DNA of 12,872 bases. It comes from UBA1550 sp049294435. GTDB taxonomy: Bacteria; Patescibacteriota; Minisyncoccia; Phycocordibacterales; UBA1550. Below, piece after piece: positions 11,637 to 12,872 of the stretch. The stretch covers positions 1-12,872 of the forward strand of contig JBAQCU010000035.1 in assembly GCA_049294435.1 (NCBI GenBank). Reading direction: 5' to 3'. Both the position numbers and the translations under genes were made by a program. The notes beneath the pieces are model-generated. The model was not told the origin of the DNA and ran no database searches. It saw only the letters and a list, made by a program, of their open reading frames with translations. Position 1 is the first letter of the stretch, and each line of letters opens with the position of its first letter.

Positions 11637-11664
11637 TTGTTCAATCAGTTCTTTATGGTAAACT
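11637..11664 (+). promoter_or_regulatory. Predicted dnaX promoter, very short leader
   Basis: TTGTTC (11637-11642), a 16-nt spacer and TAAACT (11659-11664) with an extended TGG precede ATG 11674 by 9 nt. Transcription should start 0-3 nt before the ATG. No Shine-Dalgarno sequence is present. Confidence 0.5.
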
Positions 11665-11673
11665 GTCGATATT

Positions 11674-12708
11674 ATGCAATCCAACCTCGCCCTCTACCGC
11701 AAATATCGCCCGCAGACTTTTGAGGAGGTCATCGGGCAGGAGCAGGTTGTTAAGACACTTCAGGGCGCTATCAAAGCTGGCACAATATCTCACGCGTACC
11801 TTTTTTCTGGATCACGGGGGACGGGGAAAACTTCTATTGCGCGTATTTTTGCTCGCACGATAGGGTCGCATGATGATGACATTTATGAAATAGACGCAGC
11901 GTCAAATCGTGGCATAGATGATATACGCTCGCTTCGGGACGCTGTTCACACAGTGCCGATGTATTCATCATACAAGGTGTACATCATTGATGAAGTGCAC
12001 ATGCTTACAAAAGAATCTTTTAATGCTCTTTTGAAAACACTTGAGGAGCCACCTCGTCACGTAGTATTTATTCTCGCGACAACAGACGAGGGTAAACTTC
12101 CTGAAACTATTGTCTCGCGCTGTCAGAGTTTTAGATTTGAGAAACCTTCACAGTCAACTCTTAAAACTCTGGTTGAAACTGTTTCTAAAAAAGAAGGCTA
12201 CACGCTCGAGCCAGCGTCGGCTGACCTTATTGCGCTTCTTGGAGATGGCTCTTTTCGCGACACGCTTGGGATTTTACAAAAAGTTATTGCATCATCATCT
12301 GATAAAAAAATATCGCAGAAAGAAGTTGAGGTGGCTACGGGAGCGCCCGATAGCCGTCTCGTGAACTCATTCCTTAAGGCAATAGTGGCTAGGGATGTAG
12401 AGGCGGGACTCACCGCTCTAAAAACTGTAATGGAACACGGAGTAGAGGAAAAAGTTTTCCTAGACCTACTCCTTCGCAAAATGCGCGCCGTGATGATGTT
12501 TCGTTTTGTTGCCAACTCACGAAAGGATATGGCAGGGGATTTCCCAACAGAGGACATGACTCTTATTGAAGACCTGTCTAAAAATGCAATTCAAACATTA
12601 ACCTCCAAAGAGCTCGCCGAGGTTCTGAAAGCGTACGAAAGTGTGCGTGTAGCAGTGGTTCCGGGACTTGCACTGGAGCTTGCACTACTGCGCATCTCCG
12701 GCAAATAA
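11674..12708 (+). CDS. dnaX: DNA polymerase III clamp-loader subunit DnaX, short form
   Basis: The ATPase subunit that loads the sliding clamp. The protein has 344 residues. LYRKYRPQTFEEVIGQEQVV (7-26) is the family N-terminus; Walker A is GSRGTGKT (46-53), Walker B IIDEVH (104-109), sensor 1 ILATTD (133-138) and the arginine-finger motif SRC (148-150). After Walker A the sequence goes from ARIFARTIGSHDDD directly to IYEIDAASNRG: the usual insert with four zinc-binding cysteines between these motifs is missing. The protein ends soon after domain III (PGLALELALLRI, 330-341), so it resembles the gamma form and lacks the tau regions that bind helicase and polymerase. No frameshift-slippage site is needed for that. 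I recall similar short forms in CPR bacteria. Confidence 0.95.
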   Translation: MQSNLALYRKYRPQTFEEVIGQEQVVKTLQGAIKAGTISHAYLFSGSRGTGKTSIARIFARTIGSHDDDIYEIDAASNRGIDDIRSLRDAVHTVPMYSSYKVYIIDEVHMLTKESFNALLKTLEEPPRHVVFILATTDEGKLPETIVSRCQSFRFEKPSQSTLKTLVETVSKKEGYTLEPASADLIALLGDGSFRDTLGILQKVIASSSDKKISQKEVEVATGAPDSRLVNSFLKAIVARDVEAGLTALKTVMEHGVEEKVFLDLLLRKMRAVMMFRFVANSRKDMAGDFPTEDMTLIEDLSKNAIQTLTSKELAEVLKAYESVRVAVVPGLALELALLRISGK

Positions 12709-12715
12709 CAACCGC

Positions 12716-12872
12716 CTACGCATCCACATCTGCTTCGTTGTAGTCATGTAGTTTCCTCTCACCATAGCCAATGTATGCCTCGAGATAAACTCCACGCCCA
12801 CGCCTCGCATCTGGGTCGCGTAATCGGTTGTTTGAGAGCTACATCGGGTACCCCTCACACACCCAGATTGTC
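12716..12872 (-). pseudogene. Tail of an unrecognised minus-strand reading frame with an in-frame TAG
   Basis: A minus-strand frame ends at TAG 12716-12718, seven bases from the dnaX stop, and reads 40 residues back (including ARRGRGVYLEAYIGYGERKL and NEADVDA) to an in-frame TAG at 12839-12841. The frame then continues to the window edge. The 40-residue stretch looks like real protein but has no ATG, GTG or TTG near its beginning. It may be the end of a decayed or frameshifted gene, or a gene with a sequencing error. I do not recognise the family. Another minus-strand frame is also open here but looks less protein-like. Confidence 0.3.

Noticed and set aside
1..12872. CRISPR arrays, transposons, tRNA or rRNA genes
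   Set aside because: No regularly spaced direct repeats, transposase-like frames, tRNA cloverleaf or rRNA segments were found by eye on either strand.

Overview
The window looks like chromosomal DNA from a reduced-genome bacterium of the Patescibacteria (Candidate Phyla Radiation), probably Parcubacteria-like. This is inferred from recalled family features, not from a search: a short DnaX with no zinc module, a SerRS with the motif-3 region HSASYFHDFQTRR, a short HD-synthetase-TGS Rel protein, and many small orphan genes between conserved ones. TGA and TAG both end genes whose reading frames make sense, so the standard genetic code fits. I see no tRNA, rRNA, CRISPR array or insertion sequence.

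Layout. From 1 to 1150 there are small orphan genes: a possible plus-strand ORF at the left edge, a minus-strand pair (two-helix membrane protein, then an 84-aa protein), a 35-aa plus-strand gene, and a 75-aa minus-strand gene converging on it across a bidirectional terminator. parB (+, 1256-2263) converges on a Rel/SpoT-family gene (-, 2333-3829) across a 28-bp inverted-repeat terminator. Further along the minus strand come a 105-aa membrane-anchored orphan (3907-4224), topA (4283-6490), a 64-aa two-helix membrane protein (6588-6782) and dprA (6886-7761). A divergent intergenic region with a perfect 14-bp inverted repeat separates dprA from a plus-strand run: serS, an ftsQ-like gene, dus, a 124-aa orphan and dnaX. 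The right edge holds the tail of an unrecognised minus-strand reading frame.

Together the conserved genes cover segregation (ParB), stringent response (Rel), supercoiling (TopA), handling of incoming single-stranded DNA (DprA), translation (SerRS, Dus), division (FtsQ) and replication (DnaX clamp-loader subunit). They do not form one pathway.

The most interesting pattern is in how genes start. Six conserved genes (rel, topA, dprA, serS, dus, dnaX) have a -10-like hexamer ending only 6-10 nt before the start codon, five of them with no Shine-Dalgarno sequence, so their mRNAs should be leaderless or nearly so. Five small orphan genes instead have a real leader and a Shine-Dalgarno sequence, and one has a near-consensus promoter (TTGACA-N17-TATGAT). 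This is a sequence-only prediction that 5'-end mapping would settle. No clearly new multi-gene system is visible; the novelty is in this expression pattern and in the small orphan proteins.
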